Shown here: positions 26,575-39,254 of the stretch, piece by piece | Layout of the letters: each line of letters begins with the position of its first letter | Position numbering within the stretch: the stretch's first letter is position 1 | Assembly: GCF_000717875.1 (NCBI RefSeq) | Contig: NZ_JOCT01000023.1 | Location: 75,198-139,197 of the forward strand | Length of the DNA stretch: 64,000 nucleotides | Direction of reading: 5' to 3' | Source: Streptomyces sp. NRRL S-455 | GTDB taxonomy: Bacteria > Actinomycetota > Actinomycetes > Streptomycetales > Streptomycetaceae | Notes under the pieces: model-generated | What the model was told of the DNA's origin: nothing | The model's database searches: none | The model's input: the letters and a program-made list of their open reading frames with translations, nothing else | Program-made: the position numbers and the translations under genes

Positions 26575-27921
26575 GTGCGTGAATACCTGCTGACGCTCTG
26601 CATCACGGCCGCGGTGACGTATCTGCTGACAGGGCCGGTACGGAAGTTCGCGATCGTGGCCGGAGCGATGCCGGAGATCCGGGCACGTGACGTGCACCGG
26701 GAACCCACTCCGCGGCTCGGCGGTATCGCGATGTTCTTCGGCCTGTGCGCGGGCCTGCTGGTCGCCGACCATCTGACCAACCTCAACCAGGTGTTCGTGA
26801 CGTCGAACGAACCTCGGGCGCTGCTCTCGGGCGCGGCCCTGATCTGGCTGATGGGCGTGCTGGACGACAAGTTCGAGCTGGGCGCCCTGATCAAGCTGGG
26901 CGGCCAGATGATCGCGGCCGGCGTCATGATCCTGCAGGGCCTGACGATTCTGTGGCTGCCCATCCCCGGTGTCGGGACGGTCTCCGTCACCCCGTGGCAG
27001 GGCAACCTGCTCACCGTGGCTCTCGTGGTCATCACCATCAACGCGGTCAACTTCGTCGACGGTCTCGACGGCTTGGCGGCAGGGATGGTGTGCATCGCCG
27101 CAGCGGCGTTCTTCCTGTACACCTACCGGATCTGGTACGGCTACGGTGCCGAGGCGGCGGCCCCCGCGACCTTGTTCTCCGCCGTGCTCATGGGGATGTG
27201 CCTGGGCTTCCTGCCGCACAACATGCACCCCGCCCGGATTTTCATGGGTGACTCCGGGTCCATGCTGATCGGTCTGGTCCTCGCGGCGAGCGCGGTGTCC
27301 GTCACCGGCCAGTTGGACGTGGAGGCGCTCAACGTCAACCTCGGTGGCGACCGGGAAACGACCCACGCGATGCTTCCCGTCTTCATCCCCCTGCTGATGC
27401 CGCTGACCATCATCGCGGTGCCGGCCGCCGACCTGATCCTGGCGATCGTGCGCCGCACCTGGCGCGGCCAGTCCCCGTTCGCCGCCGACCGCGGCCACCT
27501 GCACCACCGCCTGCTGGAGATCGGCCACTCGCACAGCCGCGCGGTGCTGATCATGTACTTCTGGTCGGCGCTGATCGCCTTCGGCGCGCTCGCCTATTCG
27601 GTCAACTCGGCGTCCATGTGGATCGTGCTCGGCGTCGTGTTCCTCAGCGCGATCGGCCTCATCCTGCTTCTGCTGCCGCGCTTCACACCGCGCGCCCCGC
27701 GCTGGATGGAGCACTTCGTGCCGCCGCGCTACCGCAGGCGCGGCGAGGTGGCGGCCGTGGCTCCCGAGGCCTCGACGCCGGCCTCCACCGCCGAACAGCC
27801 GGCCGCCGTCGCGCACGAGAACCGCCCGCCGGCGGTGTCCGGGGTCGCCGGAGTCAACGGGGCGACCGCCATCGGCGCCCGTGCGCATCTGGCCGACCGG
27901 CGCAAGGCCGGGACAAGGTAA
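26575..27921 (+). CDS. undecaprenyl-phosphate glycosyl-1-phosphate transferase (WecA/Rfe/MraY family)
   Basis: About 448 residues from GTG 26575, with GGGGA six bases before it; ATG 26569 is an alternative. It is a polytopic membrane enzyme with about ten hydrophobic helices. Conserved acidic motifs are present: MGVLDDKFELG, the NAVNFVDGLDGLAAG loop, FMGDSGSM and the His-rich HLHHRL near the C terminus. It transfers a sugar-1-phosphate, probably HexNAc-1-P, to undecaprenyl phosphate and so starts a wall polymer. The C-terminal 60 residues are a Pro/Ala-rich cytoplasmic tail. An LCP ligase in this window could act at the other end of such a pathway. Confidence 0.9.
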   Translation: MREYLLTLCITAAVTYLLTGPVRKFAIVAGAMPEIRARDVHREPTPRLGGIAMFFGLCAGLLVADHLTNLNQVFVTSNEPRALLSGAALIWLMGVLDDKFELGALIKLGGQMIAAGVMILQGLTILWLPIPGVGTVSVTPWQGNLLTVALVVITINAVNFVDGLDGLAAGMVCIAAAAFFLYTYRIWYGYGAEAAAPATLFSAVLMGMCLGFLPHNMHPARIFMGDSGSMLIGLVLAASAVSVTGQLDVEALNVNLGGDRETTHAMLPVFIPLLMPLTIIAVPAADLILAIVRRTWRGQSPFAADRGHLHHRLLEIGHSHSRAVLIMYFWSALIAFGALAYSVNSASMWIVLGVVFLSAIGLILLLLPRFTPRAPRWMEHFVPPRYRRRGEVAAVAPEASTPASTAEQPAAVAHENRPPAVSGVAGVNGATAIGARAHLADRRKAGTR

Positions 27922-28219
27922 GAATCTGACTAGAGCATTGCCAAGTCGTGGGGTTGTGATGGGGGAGCGAACCGCCCTAATACCAGACAAGTCGGCGCCG
28001 TTCTCGCTCAGACGCGCATGTTCACTCTCATGTGTGACGGTGCGCACACCTTCAGGTAAAGACTGCATCAAATAGTTTGTGATACGGTTCACGAGAACCC
28101 CCCGGATAGAGCCGAAGGGCCGTAGTGCGACGGTCCATTGGTGTGAGGTCTCCACTCAGCCCGGGACTACGCTCGTCCATGACGACACCCCTGCCCCCTG
28201 CGAAAGCGGAGTTGCCGCC
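27922..28219 (+). other. upstream region of the ATP synthase operon
   Basis: No gene is supported in these 298 bp. The region is less GC-rich than its surroundings around 28055-28085 and so probably holds the atp promoter. A 14-bp palindrome GGTTC-ACGA-GAACC (28086-28099) follows and may be an operator or a small hairpin. Confidence 0.4.
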
Positions 28220-28657
28220 ATGCCGTCCAATGACGCCCGGAACCTTCTGCAGTGCGCTGTGCCCACAGCCGCTGCCGGTGCGGTCGCGGTCGCCGTCAGT
28301 GGCGTGGTGGCCGGAGGCAAGGGAGCCATCGGAGCCGCTGTCGGTACGGCGCTGGCCATCCTCTTCATGGGAATCGGCCTCTTCGTTCTCCAGTGGACGG
28401 CAAAAACGCTCCCGCAGTTGTTCCAGGCCATGGGCCTGATGCTCTACATGGCCCAGCTCCTGCTGCTCCTCATTTTCGTCGCCCTCTTCAAGGGCACCTC
28501 TCTCTTCGATCCGAAGGCGTTCGCCGCCGGGATCATCGTCGCGACCGTCGTGTGGATGGCTGCGCAGGCTCGTGCGCACATGAAGGCCAAGATCTTCTAC
28601 ATCGACCCGGACTCCGCGAAGAGTGAGAAGCCGGAGAAGACCGGGCCGTCGTCGTGA
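28220..28657 (+). CDS. atpI: ATP synthase protein I
   Basis: 145 residues from ATG 28220, with GGAG at 28208-28211. Four hydrophobic helices fill most of the protein (AVAVAVSGVVAGG, AVGTALAILFMGIGLFVLQW, LMLYMAQLLLLLIFVALF, AGIIVATVVWMAA). As the first gene of the atp operon it matches AtpI, a non-essential helper thought to assist c-ring assembly. The C-terminal tail is Lys/Pro-rich. Confidence 0.85.
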   Translation: MPSNDARNLLQCAVPTAAAGAVAVAVSGVVAGGKGAIGAAVGTALAILFMGIGLFVLQWTAKTLPQLFQAMGLMLYMAQLLLLLIFVALFKGTSLFDPKAFAAGIIVATVVWMAAQARAHMKAKIFYIDPDSAKSEKPEKTGPSS

Positions 28658-28882
28658 GGAGTAGGGGCGCGATAAAGAGCACTTCGAACTCCTGCTATCG
28701 TCCGGTGCCAACTGCGGCATCGCGGGCGCGGGCATCTGAGCTGACGCCTGCTCGAACGCGAGGCTCGATGCCCCCCAGCCGCCCTCACATCCGTAACACC
28801 AGTCCGGTGCCGATCCGCGGCTGCGCGCCGCGCCGACACAACGAGGTTGCCGTACCCATGCGTCACACCGAAGGAGCCCGCG

Positions 28883-29698
28883 GTGAGTGCTGACCAGACC
28901 CAGCTCGCCTTTGACTGGAGCTGTCGGATCATGTCCGACGGGTGTGGTTTTCCGGCACCGGGCCTGCACTCGTTCCTCTTCAAGCCGATCGCCACGGTTG
29001 GAGGGTTCGAGTTCAACAAGGTGATGCTGCTCGCCATCATCACCACGATCCTCGTCATCGGCTTCTTCTGGGCGGCCTTCGGCAAGGCCAAGGTGGTGCC
29101 GGGCAAGCTGCAGATGGTCGGTGAAGCCGGCTACGACTTCGTCCGCCGCGGCATCGTCTACGAGACCCTCGGAAAGAAGGAGGGCGAGAAGTACGTCCCC
29201 CTGATGGTCTCGCTGTTCTTCTTCATCTGGATCATGAACATCTGGTCCGTGATCCCGCTGGCCCAGTTCCCGGTGTCGTCGATCATCGCGTTCCCGGCCG
29301 TCCTGGCCGTGATCGTCTACGTGACCTGGGTCTCGCTGACCTTCAAGCGGCACGGATTCGTCGGGTTCTTCAAGAACGTCACCGGCTACGACAAGTCGCT
29401 CGGCGGCGTGCTGCCGCTCGTGATGGTCATCGAGTTCTTCTCGAACCTGCTCGTCCGGCCGTTCACGCACGCGGTGCGACTCTTCGCCAACATGTTCGCC
29501 GGTCACCTGATGCTGGTGATGTTCACCGTCGCCTCCTGGTACCTGCTGAACAGCTGGATGATCCCGGCGGCCGGTGTCTCCTTCGTGATGACCATCGCCA
29601 TGATCGGCTTCGAGCTTTTCGTGCAGGCCGTCCAGGCGTACGTCTTCGTACTCCTCGCCTGCACGTACATCCAGGGCGCTCTGGCCGAGCACCACTGA
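28883..29698 (+). CDS. atpB: F0F1 ATP synthase subunit a
   Basis: 271 residues from GTG 28883, with AAGGAG at 28871-28876; similarity begins here although the frame extends to 28847. The subunit carries the proton half-channels. The essential arginine lies in LVRPFTHAVRLFANMFAGH (about 194-212), and the end LQAYVFVLLACTYIQGALAEHH is typical of streptomycetes (quoted in part as QAYVFVLLACTYIQG). Five to six membrane helices are visible. Confidence 0.96.
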   Translation: MSADQTQLAFDWSCRIMSDGCGFPAPGLHSFLFKPIATVGGFEFNKVMLLAIITTILVIGFFWAAFGKAKVVPGKLQMVGEAGYDFVRRGIVYETLGKKEGEKYVPLMVSLFFFIWIMNIWSVIPLAQFPVSSIIAFPAVLAVIVYVTWVSLTFKRHGFVGFFKNVTGYDKSLGGVLPLVMVIEFFSNLLVRPFTHAVRLFANMFAGHLMLVMFTVASWYLLNSWMIPAAGVSFVMTIAMIGFELFVQAVQAYVFVLLACTYIQGALAEHH

Positions 29699-30004
<306 letters not shown>

Positions 30005-30042
30005 AAAATCCCTACCGACAGGCAACGACGAAAGGCACTGAT

Positions 30043-30591
30043 GTGATCGCCAACCTGGTACAGCTGGCGGCCGAGGAGGAGCAGAACCCGCTCGTTCCTC
30101 CGGGCCCCGAGCTGCTCGTCGGCACCATCGCCTTCGCCATCGTGTTCTTCTTCTTCTGGAAGAAGCTGCTTCCGAACATCAACAAGGTTCTGGAGGAGCG
30201 CCGCGCGGCGATCGAAGGCGGTATCGAAGAGGCCGAGACCATGAAGGTCGAGGCCCAGAGCGTCCTTGAGCAGTACAAGGCACAGCTCGCCGAGGCCCGG
30301 CACGAGGCCGCGCGACTGCGCCAGGAGGCGCAGGAGCAGGGTGCCGCGCTCATCGCCGAGATGCGGGCCGAGGGCCAGCGTCAGCGCGAGGAGATCGTCG
30401 CCGCCGGTCACGCCCAGATCGAGGCCGACCGCAAGGCCGCCTCGTCCGCGCTCCGCCAGGACGTCGGCAAGCTCGCCACCGACCTGGCCGGCAAGCTCGT
30501 CGGCGAGTCCCTCGAGGACCACGCCCGCCAGAGCCGCGTGATCGACCGGTTCCTCGACGAGCTCGAGGAGAAGGCCGAGGCCGGGCGATGA
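30043..30591 (+). CDS. atpF: F0F1 ATP synthase subunit b
   Basis: 182 residues from GTG 30043, with GAAAGG at 30029-30034. One N-terminal membrane helix (GTIAFAIVFFFFWKKLLP, about 27-44) is followed by a long charged helix that forms the peripheral stalk. The stop overlaps the atpH start (ATGA). Confidence 0.95.
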   Translation: MIANLVQLAAEEEQNPLVPPGPELLVGTIAFAIVFFFFWKKLLPNINKVLEERRAAIEGGIEEAETMKVEAQSVLEQYKAQLAEARHEAARLRQEAQEQGAALIAEMRAEGQRQREEIVAAGHAQIEADRKAASSALRQDVGKLATDLAGKLVGESLEDHARQSRVIDRFLDELEEKAEAGR

Positions 30592-31403
30592 ACGGAGCGA
30601 GCCGCGAGGCCCTGGCAGCCGCACGTGAGCGTCTCGACGCGCTGACGGACTCCACGTCCGTGGACGCAGGGAAGCTCGCCGACGAGCTGGCCGCCGTCAC
30701 CGCGCTGCTCGACCGCGAGGTGTCGCTGCGTCGGGTCCTCACCGACCCGGCGCAGGCCGGCGAGGCCAAGGCCGAGCTGGCCCAGCGCCTGCTCGGCACC
30801 CAGGTCAGCGGCCCGGCCGCCGACCTGGTGGCCGGCATGGTGCGCTCCCGCTGGTCGCAGTCGCGCGACCTGGTGGACGCGCTCGAGGAACTGGCCGCGA
30901 CCGCCGACCTCACCGCCGCGCAGAAGGCCGGCAAGCTCGACGACGTCGAGGACGAGCTGTTCCGGTTCGGCCGGATCGTCTCCTCGAGCACCGAGCTGCG
31001 CGCCGCGCTGACCGACCGCAAGGCCACCACCCCGGCCAAGAGCGAGCTGCTGCGCAGCCTCCTCGGCGGCCGGGCCCAGTCGGCCACCGAGCGTCTGGTG
31101 ACGCGTCTTGTGACCGCGCCGCGGGGACGTAGCCTGGAGTCGGGACTGGAGTCCCTGTCCAAGCTCGCCGCCGACCGCCGGAACCGCATGGTCGCCGTCG
31201 TCACCTCGGCGGTGCCGCTGAGCGACCCGCAGAAGCAGCGCCTGGGCGCCGCCCTCGCGAAGCTCTACGGCCGCCAGATGCACCTCAACCTGGACGTGGA
31301 CCCCGAGGTCCTCGGCGGGATCCGGGTGCAGGTCGGTGACGAGGTCATCAACGGCTCCCTCGCGGACCGCATCGAGGACGCCAGCCGCCGGCTCGCCGGC
31401 TGA
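30588..31403 (+). CDS. atpH: F0F1 ATP synthase subunit delta
   Basis: 271 residues from ATG 30588, overlapping atpF by four bases. It joins the b stalk to the alpha/beta head. The conserved C-terminal domain reads [20 protein letters not shown] and [19 protein letters not shown]. It is longer than the E. coli subunit, as in other actinobacteria, because of an extended N-terminal helical part. Confidence 0.95.
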   Translation: MNGASREALAAARERLDALTDSTSVDAGKLADELAAVTALLDREVSLRRVLTDPAQAGEAKAELAQRLLGTQVSGPAADLVAGMVRSRWSQSRDLVDALEELAATADLTAAQKAGKLDDVEDELFRFGRIVSSSTELRAALTDRKATTPAKSELLRSLLGGRAQSATERLVTRLVTAPRGRSLESGLESLSKLAADRRNRMVAVVTSAVPLSDPQKQRLGAALAKLYGRQMHLNLDVDPEVLGGIRVQVGDEVINGSLADRIEDASRRLAG

Positions 31404-31464
31404 GCAGCAACTCAATAGGCACAACGTACTTACGACGGCCCTGGTTGGGCCGTACAGAAGAATC

Positions 31465-31489
31465 CTGGGGGTCGCCCCCAGACCCCCTA
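31465..31489 (+). repeat. G5/C5 hairpin element between atpH and atpA
   Basis: CTGGGGG-TCG-CCCCCAG (31465-31481) forms a 7-bp hairpin, followed by ACCCCCT. It belongs to the same type of element as at 22891 and 36613. Inside an operon it could affect RNA stability or relative expression. Confidence 0.55.
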
Positions 31490-31527
31490 AGAAACTTCGG
31501 GCCCAACAAGGAGAGCAGGGAACCCAG

Positions 31528-33117
31528 ATGGCGGAGCTCACGATCCGGCCGGAGGAGATCCGGGACGCGCTGGAGAACTTCGTCCAGGCGTACAAGCCGG
31601 ACGCGGCCTCGCGCGAGGAGGTCGGTACGGTCACCTTTGCCGGCGACGGCATCGCGAAGGTCGAGGGCCTGCCCTCGACCATGGCCAACGAGCTGCTGAA
31701 GTTCGAGGACGGCACCCTCGGCCTCGCCCTCAACCTCGAGGAGCGCGAGATCGGTGCCATCGTCCTCGGTGAGTTCAGCGGCATCGAGGAGGGTCAGCCG
31801 GTCTCGCGCACCGGTGAGGTTCTCTCCGTCGCGGTCGGCGAGGGCTACCTCGGCCGCGTGGTCGACCCCCTCGGCAACCCGATCGACGGTCTCGGCGAGA
31901 TCGAGACCTCGGACCGCCGCGCCCTCGAGCTGCAGGCCCCCACGGTCATGCAGCGCAAGTCGGTGCACGAGCCGATGGAGACCGGCTACAAGGCCGTCGA
32001 CGCGATGACGCCGATCGGCCGTGGCCAGCGTCAGCTGATCATCGGTGACCGCCAGACCGGCAAGACCGCCCTGGCCGTCGACACGATCATCAACCAGCGC
32101 GACAACTGGCGCTCGGGCGACCCGAACAAGCAGGTCCGCTGCATCTACGTCGCCATCGGCCAGAAGGGCTCCACGATCGCCGGTGTGCGCGGCGCTCTGG
32201 AGGAGGCCGGCGCGCTGGAGTACACGACCATCGTCGCCGCCCCGGCGTCCGACCCGGCGGGCTTCAAGTACCTGGCCCCGTACACCGGTTCGGCCATCGG
32301 TCAGCAGTGGATGTACGAGGGCAAGCACGTCCTGATCATCTTCGACGACCTGTCGAAGCAGGCCGACGCCTACCGTGCCGTGTCGCTGCTGCTGCGCCGC
32401 CCGCCGGGCCGTGAGGCCTACCCGGGTGACGTCTTCTACCTGCACTCCCGCCTGCTGGAGCGCTGCGCCAAGCTCTCCGACGAGATGGGCGCGGGTTCGA
32501 TGACCGGTCTGCCGATCGTCGAGACCAAGGCCAACGACGTCTCGGCGTTCATCCCGACCAACGTCATCTCCATCACCGACGGCCAGTGCTTCCTGGAGTC
32601 GGACCTGTTCAACGCCGGTCAGCGCCCCGCGCTGAACGTCGGTATCTCCGTCTCCCGAGTCGGTGGTTCCGCCCAGCACAAGGCGATCCGCCAGGTGTCC
32701 GGCCGTCTGCGTGTGGACCTCGCCCAGTTCCGTGAGCTGGAGGCGTTCGCCGCCTTCGGTTCCGACCTGGACGCCGCGTCCAAGGCGTCGCTGGAGCGCG
32801 GTCAGCGCATGGTCGAGCTGCTGAAGCAGCCGCAGTACCAGCCGATGGCCACCGAGGACCAGGTCGTCTCCATCTGGGCCGGCACCACCGGCAAGATGGA
32901 CGAGGTCCCCGTCGCCGACATCCGCCGCTTCGAGAAGGAGCTGCTGGAGTACCTGCACCGCAAGGAGCAGGGCCTGCTGACCTCCATCCGCGAGGGCGGC
33001 AAGATGTCGGACGACACCCTGCAGGCCATGGCCGACGCCATCGCCGAATTCAAGAAGCAGTTCGAGACCTCCGACGGCAAGCTGCTCGGCGAGGACGCTC
33101 CGGCTGCGAGCAAGTGA
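31528..33117 (+). CDS. atpA: F0F1 ATP synthase subunit alpha
   Basis: 529 residues from ATG 31528; the frame extends upstream through the hairpin element, but similarity begins at [11 protein letters not shown] and AAGGAGAG lies at 31507-31514. The Walker A motif is [11 protein letters not shown] (about 171-181), and the regulatory nucleotide site [11 protein letters not shown] and the signature [13 protein letters not shown] are present. It forms the non-catalytic half of the F1 hexamer. Confidence 0.97.
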   Translation: MAELTIRPEEIRDALENFVQAYKPDAASREEVGTVTFAGDGIAKVEGLPSTMANELLKFEDGTLGLALNLEEREIGAIVLGEFSGIEEGQPVSRTGEVLSVAVGEGYLGRVVDPLGNPIDGLGEIETSDRRALELQAPTVMQRKSVHEPMETGYKAVDAMTPIGRGQRQLIIGDRQTGKTALAVDTIINQRDNWRSGDPNKQVRCIYVAIGQKGSTIAGVRGALEEAGALEYTTIVAAPASDPAGFKYLAPYTGSAIGQQWMYEGKHVLIIFDDLSKQADAYRAVSLLLRRPPGREAYPGDVFYLHSRLLERCAKLSDEMGAGSMTGLPIVETKANDVSAFIPTNVISITDGQCFLESDLFNAGQRPALNVGISVSRVGGSAQHKAIRQVSGRLRVDLAQFRELEAFAAFGSDLDAASKASLERGQRMVELLKQPQYQPMATEDQVVSIWAGTTGKMDEVPVADIRRFEKELLEYLHRKEQGLLTSIREGGKMSDDTLQAMADAIAEFKKQFETSDGKLLGEDAPAASK

Positions 33118-33137
33118 CGACGGAAGGGACCTGACTC

Positions 33138-34058
33138 ATGGGAGCCCAGCTCCGGGTCTACAAGCGTCGCATCCGATCCGTCTCCGCGACCAAGAAGATC
33201 ACCAAGGCGATGGAGATGATCGCCGCCTCGCGCGTCGTCAAGGCGCAGCGCAAGGTGGCGGCCTCCACGCCGTACGCGACCGAGCTCACCCGCGCGGTCA
33301 CGGCGGTCGCGACCGGCTCGAACACCAAGCACCCGCTGACGACGGAAGCGGAGAACCCGACCCGCGCCGCGGTCCTGCTCCTCACGAGCGACCGCGGTCT
33401 GGCCGGCGCCTTCAACTCCAACGCCATCAAGGCGGCGGAGCGGCTGACGGCGAAGCTCGAGGGTGAGGGCAAGGAGGTCGTCAGCTACATCGTCGGCCGC
33501 CGTGGTGTCGCCCACTACAACTTCCGCGAGCGCAAGATCGCGGAGTCGTTCACGGGCTTCACCGACGAGCCCTCGTACGCGGACGCCAAGAAGGTCGCGG
33601 CCCCGCTGATCGAGGCGATCGAGACGGAGACGGCCGAGGGCGGCGTGGACGAGCTCCACATCGTCTACACCGAGTTCGTGTCGATGATGACGCAGACGGC
33701 GACCGAGGCGCGGCTGCTGCCGCTCAGCCTCGACGAGGTGGCGGCGGAGGCGAAGCCCGAGAAGGGCGAGATCCTCCCGCTGTTCGACTTCGAGCCCTCG
33801 GCGGAGGACGTCCTGGACGCCCTGCTGCCGCGCTACGTGGAGAGCCGGATCTACAACGCGCTGCTCCAGTCGGCCGCCTCCAAGCACGCCGCCACGCGGC
33901 GCGCGATGAAGTCGGCCACCGACAACGCCGGAGAGCTCATCGAGACGCTCACCCGGCTTGCCAACCAGGCCCGCCAGGCCGAAATCACCCAGGAAATCAG
34001 CGAGATCGTCGGTGGTGCCAGTGCCCTGGCCGACGCGACCGCGGGGAGTGACCGATAA
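33138..34058 (+). CDS. atpG: F0F1 ATP synthase subunit gamma
   Basis: 306 residues from ATG 33138. The rotating central shaft: N-terminal helix [20 protein letters not shown] and C-terminal helix with [20 protein letters not shown] and [19 protein letters not shown]. The atpD start follows its TAA directly. Confidence 0.97.
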   Translation: MGAQLRVYKRRIRSVSATKKITKAMEMIAASRVVKAQRKVAASTPYATELTRAVTAVATGSNTKHPLTTEAENPTRAAVLLLTSDRGLAGAFNSNAIKAAERLTAKLEGEGKEVVSYIVGRRGVAHYNFRERKIAESFTGFTDEPSYADAKKVAAPLIEAIETETAEGGVDELHIVYTEFVSMMTQTATEARLLPLSLDEVAAEAKPEKGEILPLFDFEPSAEDVLDALLPRYVESRIYNALLQSAASKHAATRRAMKSATDNAGELIETLTRLANQARQAEITQEISEIVGGASALADATAGSDR

Positions 34059-35495
<1,437 letters not shown>

Positions 35496-35509
35496 GCCTC
35501 GCGCTCGTC

Positions 35510-35539
35510 GGAGGGGGCGGGGTTCGTCCCGCCCCCTCC
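35510..35539 (+). terminator. perfect 12-bp hairpin between atpD and atpC
   Basis: GGAGGGGGCGGG (35510-35521), loop GTTCGT, then CCCGCCCCCTCC (35528-35539) lies 14 bp after the atpD stop and about 70 bp before atpC. It is very stable. It could reduce read-through into atpC or protect the upstream mRNA. Confidence 0.7.
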
Positions 35540-35606
35540 GTCACGCCCATTAGACTTGTAATCCACACCCGGCACTCCCGCCGGGTGGTGACCCGAGGAG
35601 CCACCC

Positions 35607-35984
35607 TTGGCTGCTGAGCTGCACGTCGCGCTGGTCGCGGCCGACCGTGAGGTCTGGTCCGGCCAGGCCACCCTGGTCGTCGCGCGCACCACGTCCGGCG
35701 ACATCGGCGTCATGCCCGGTCACCAGCCGCTGCTCGGTGTGCTGGAGTCGGGCCCCGTGACCATCCGCACGAGCGAGGGCGGGACCGTCGTCGCCGCGGT
35801 CCACGGCGGATTCATCTCGTTCGCGGACGACAAGCTCTCGCTGCTCGCGGAGGTCGCCGAGCTGTCGGACGAGATCGACGTCCAGCGCGCGGAGCGGGAG
35901 CTGGAGCGCGCGAAGGCGGAGGACGACGCGGAGGCCCAGCGCCGCGCGGACGTCCGTCTGCGGGCGGCCACGGCGGCGCGATGA
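35607..35984 (+). CDS. atpC: F0F1 ATP synthase subunit epsilon
   Basis: 125 residues from TTG 35607, with GAGGAG at 35595-35600. The N-terminal beta sandwich (LHVALVAADREVWSGQA, GDIGVMPGHQPLLGVL) and C-terminal helices (IDVQRAERELERAKAE) match the epsilon subunit, which regulates rotation. It is the last gene of the operon and is separated from atpD by a strong hairpin. Confidence 0.95.
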   Translation: MAAELHVALVAADREVWSGQATLVVARTTSGDIGVMPGHQPLLGVLESGPVTIRTSEGGTVVAAVHGGFISFADDKLSLLAEVAELSDEIDVQRAERELERAKAEDDAEAQRRADVRLRAATAAR

Positions 35985-36042
35985 CCGTGGGGGCGCCTCC
36001 CAGGCCCTGCAGGCACTGGGGGACCGCCGTGTGAAGAGTTCA

Positions 36043-36091
36043 CTCAGCCGCGGCTGGGTACCGGAGAGATCCGGGCCCAGCCGCGGCTGAG
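36043..36091 (+). terminator. terminator of the atp operon
   Basis: CTCAGCCGCGGCTGGG (36043-36058) pairs perfectly over 16 bp with CCCAGCCGCGGCTGAG (36076-36091). The 17-base loop itself can form CCGG/CCGG. It lies about 60 bp after the atpC stop. Confidence 0.85.
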
Positions 36092-36147
36092 GTGGATGTG
36101 GGTGATTTTTACGTTCCGTTACCTAGGAGACGAGGAGGTCGGTGCCG

Positions 36148-36594
36148 ATGGTCCTCGCTCTGACTGTGTGCGGAATCGTGGTGGCCCTCGTGCTGGTGGG
36201 CCTGTTCGTCTTCGGTCTGCGGCGCCGGCTGATCCAGCGCTCGGGCGGCACCTTCGACGCCAGCCTGCGCTGGGACGCCCCTGAGCAGGGCGACACCAAC
36301 GGCAAGGGCTGGGCGTACGGAGTGGCCCGGTACAACGGCGACCGTGTCGAGTGGTACCGCGTCTTCTCGTACTCGCCGCGCCCGCGCCGCATCCTGGAAC
36401 GCTCCGCGATCGAGGTGGCCGGCCGCCGGGTCCCCGAGGGCGAGGAGGAGCTGGCGCTCCTCTCCGACCATGTGATCCTGGCCTGTCTGCACCGGGGGAC
36501 TCGGCTGGAGCTGGCCATGAGCGAGGACGCGCTGACCGGTTTCCTCGCGTGGCTTGAGGCAGCCCCGCCCGGACAGCGAGTGAATGTGGCGTAG
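36148..36594 (+). CDS. DUF2550 membrane protein
   Basis: 148 residues from ATG 36148; GAGGAGG at 36132-36138 fits this start better than GTG 36142. One N-terminal membrane helix (LTVCGIVVALVLVGLFVFG) is followed by a basic RRRLIQRSGG and a soluble DUF2550 domain with GVARYNGDRVEWYRVFSYSPRP. The family is actinobacterial, is regularly found after atpC, and has no known function. Confidence 0.85.
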   Translation: MVLALTVCGIVVALVLVGLFVFGLRRRLIQRSGGTFDASLRWDAPEQGDTNGKGWAYGVARYNGDRVEWYRVFSYSPRPRRILERSAIEVAGRRVPEGEEELALLSDHVILACLHRGTRLELAMSEDALTGFLAWLEAAPPGQRVNVA

Positions 36595-36610
36595 CCACAT
36601 TCACTCGCTG
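36574..36610 (+). terminator. perfect 17-bp hairpin overlapping the DUF2550 stop
   Basis: CAGCGAGTGAATGTGGC (36574-36590), loop GTA, then its perfect complement (36594-36610). The stop codon TAG is at 36592-36594, inside the hairpin. The convergent chiC gene ends 56 bp further on, so the structure may serve both directions. Confidence 0.75.
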
Positions 36611-36612
36611 GG

Positions 36613-36645
36613 TGGGGGTCCCCCCCGGACGAAGCCTGGGGGAGC
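36613..36645 (+). repeat. GGGGGTCCCCCC...CTGGGGGAG dispersed element
   Basis: The stretch TGGGGGTCCCCCCCGG, ACGAAG, then CCTGGGGGAG is a type of short element often seen between Streptomyces genes, with nested G/C-run dyads. A TCAATGTGGCTC copy of part of the preceding hairpin follows it. Confidence 0.5.
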
Positions 36646-36665
36646 GTCAATGTGGCTCAGTAGCT

Positions 36666-38492
<1,827 letters not shown>

Positions 38493-38554
38493 GCTGCGCC
38501 TCCTTGTGGGGTTGTCGGGGCGTGACTGAGCCTCACGCCCCTCATGGTGCGGTG

Positions 38555-38596
38555 AGAATAGAAAGGTCTGAACCACCGGTCAATAGGTCTGGACCA
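38555..38596 (-). promoter_or_regulatory. chiC promoter with 12-bp direct repeats
   Basis: On the minus strand, TTGACC (38578-38583), 17 bp, TATTCT (38555-38560) is a good promoter. TGGTCCAGACCT (38585-38596) and TGGTTCAGACCT (38564-38575) repeat 21 bp apart, flanking and overlapping the -35. These match the known Streptomyces chitinase promoter repeats and partly the DasR box. Confidence 0.88.
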
Positions 38597-38612
38597 CCGC
38601 ATCGGCGTCGGT

Positions 38613-39254
38613 TCAGATCCCCAACTCCTGCGCCAGCACCGCCGCCTGCACCCTGCTGCGCAGTTCCAGCTTCCCCAGCAGCCGGCTGACATGGGTCTTC
38701 ACGGTCGCCTCGGCCATGTCGAGCCGCTCGGCGATGCCCGCGTTGGACAGGCCTTCACCCAGACAGGACAGCACTTCGCGCTCACGCCGGGTCAGCTGGT
38801 CCAGGACGGACGGATCGGCCGTCGGCTCCCGCGCGGGCTTCGCGGCGAACTCGGCGATCAGACGGCGGGTGACCGCCGGGGAGATCAGCCCCTCCCCGCG
38901 CGCCACCGTCCGTACCGCCTCCAGCAGTTCCTTGGCCTCGGCGTTCTTCAGCAGGAACCCGGACGCGCCCGCGCGCAGCGCCCCGAACACGTACTCGTCG
39001 TGATCGAAGGTGGTCAGCACGAGCACGTCCGCGAGCCCTTCGGCGACGACCTGCCGGGTCGCCGACACTCCGTCCACGCGGGGCATCTGAATGTCCATCA
39101 GCACCAGGTCCGGCCGCAGCTCGCGCGCCAGTGCCACCGCCTGCTCGCCGTCCGCCGCCTCGCCGGCCACCTCGATGTCCGGCGCGCTGCGCAGGATGAG
39201 CACCAGGCCTGAGCGGACGGCCGACTGGTCCTCGGCGACCAGGACGCGGATCAT
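38613..39254 (-). CDS. chiR: NarL/LuxR-type response regulator, ChiR-like
   Basis: 213 residues from ATG 39254, overlapping the kinase stop (ATGA). The receiver (about 1-120) shows VLVAEDQSAVR, the phospho-Asp in VLMDIQMPRVDG, and LKNAEAKEL. The LuxR helix-turn-helix (about 150-205) reads LTRREREVLSCLGEGLSNAGIAERL (quoted in part as TRREREVLSCLGEGLS) and TVKTHVSRLLGKL. In S. coelicolor the pair next to chiC is ChiS/ChiR, which activates chiC; the name is by position and type. Confidence 0.85.
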   Translation of the reverse strand: MIRVLVAEDQSAVRSGLVLILRSAPDIEVAGEAADGEQAVALARELRPDLVLMDIQMPRVDGVSATRQVVAEGLADVLVLTTFDHDEYVFGALRAGASGFLLKNAEAKELLEAVRTVARGEGLISPAVTRRLIAEFAAKPAREPTADPSVLDQLTRREREVLSCLGEGLSNAGIAERLDMAEATVKTHVSRLLGKLELRSRVQAAVLAQELGI

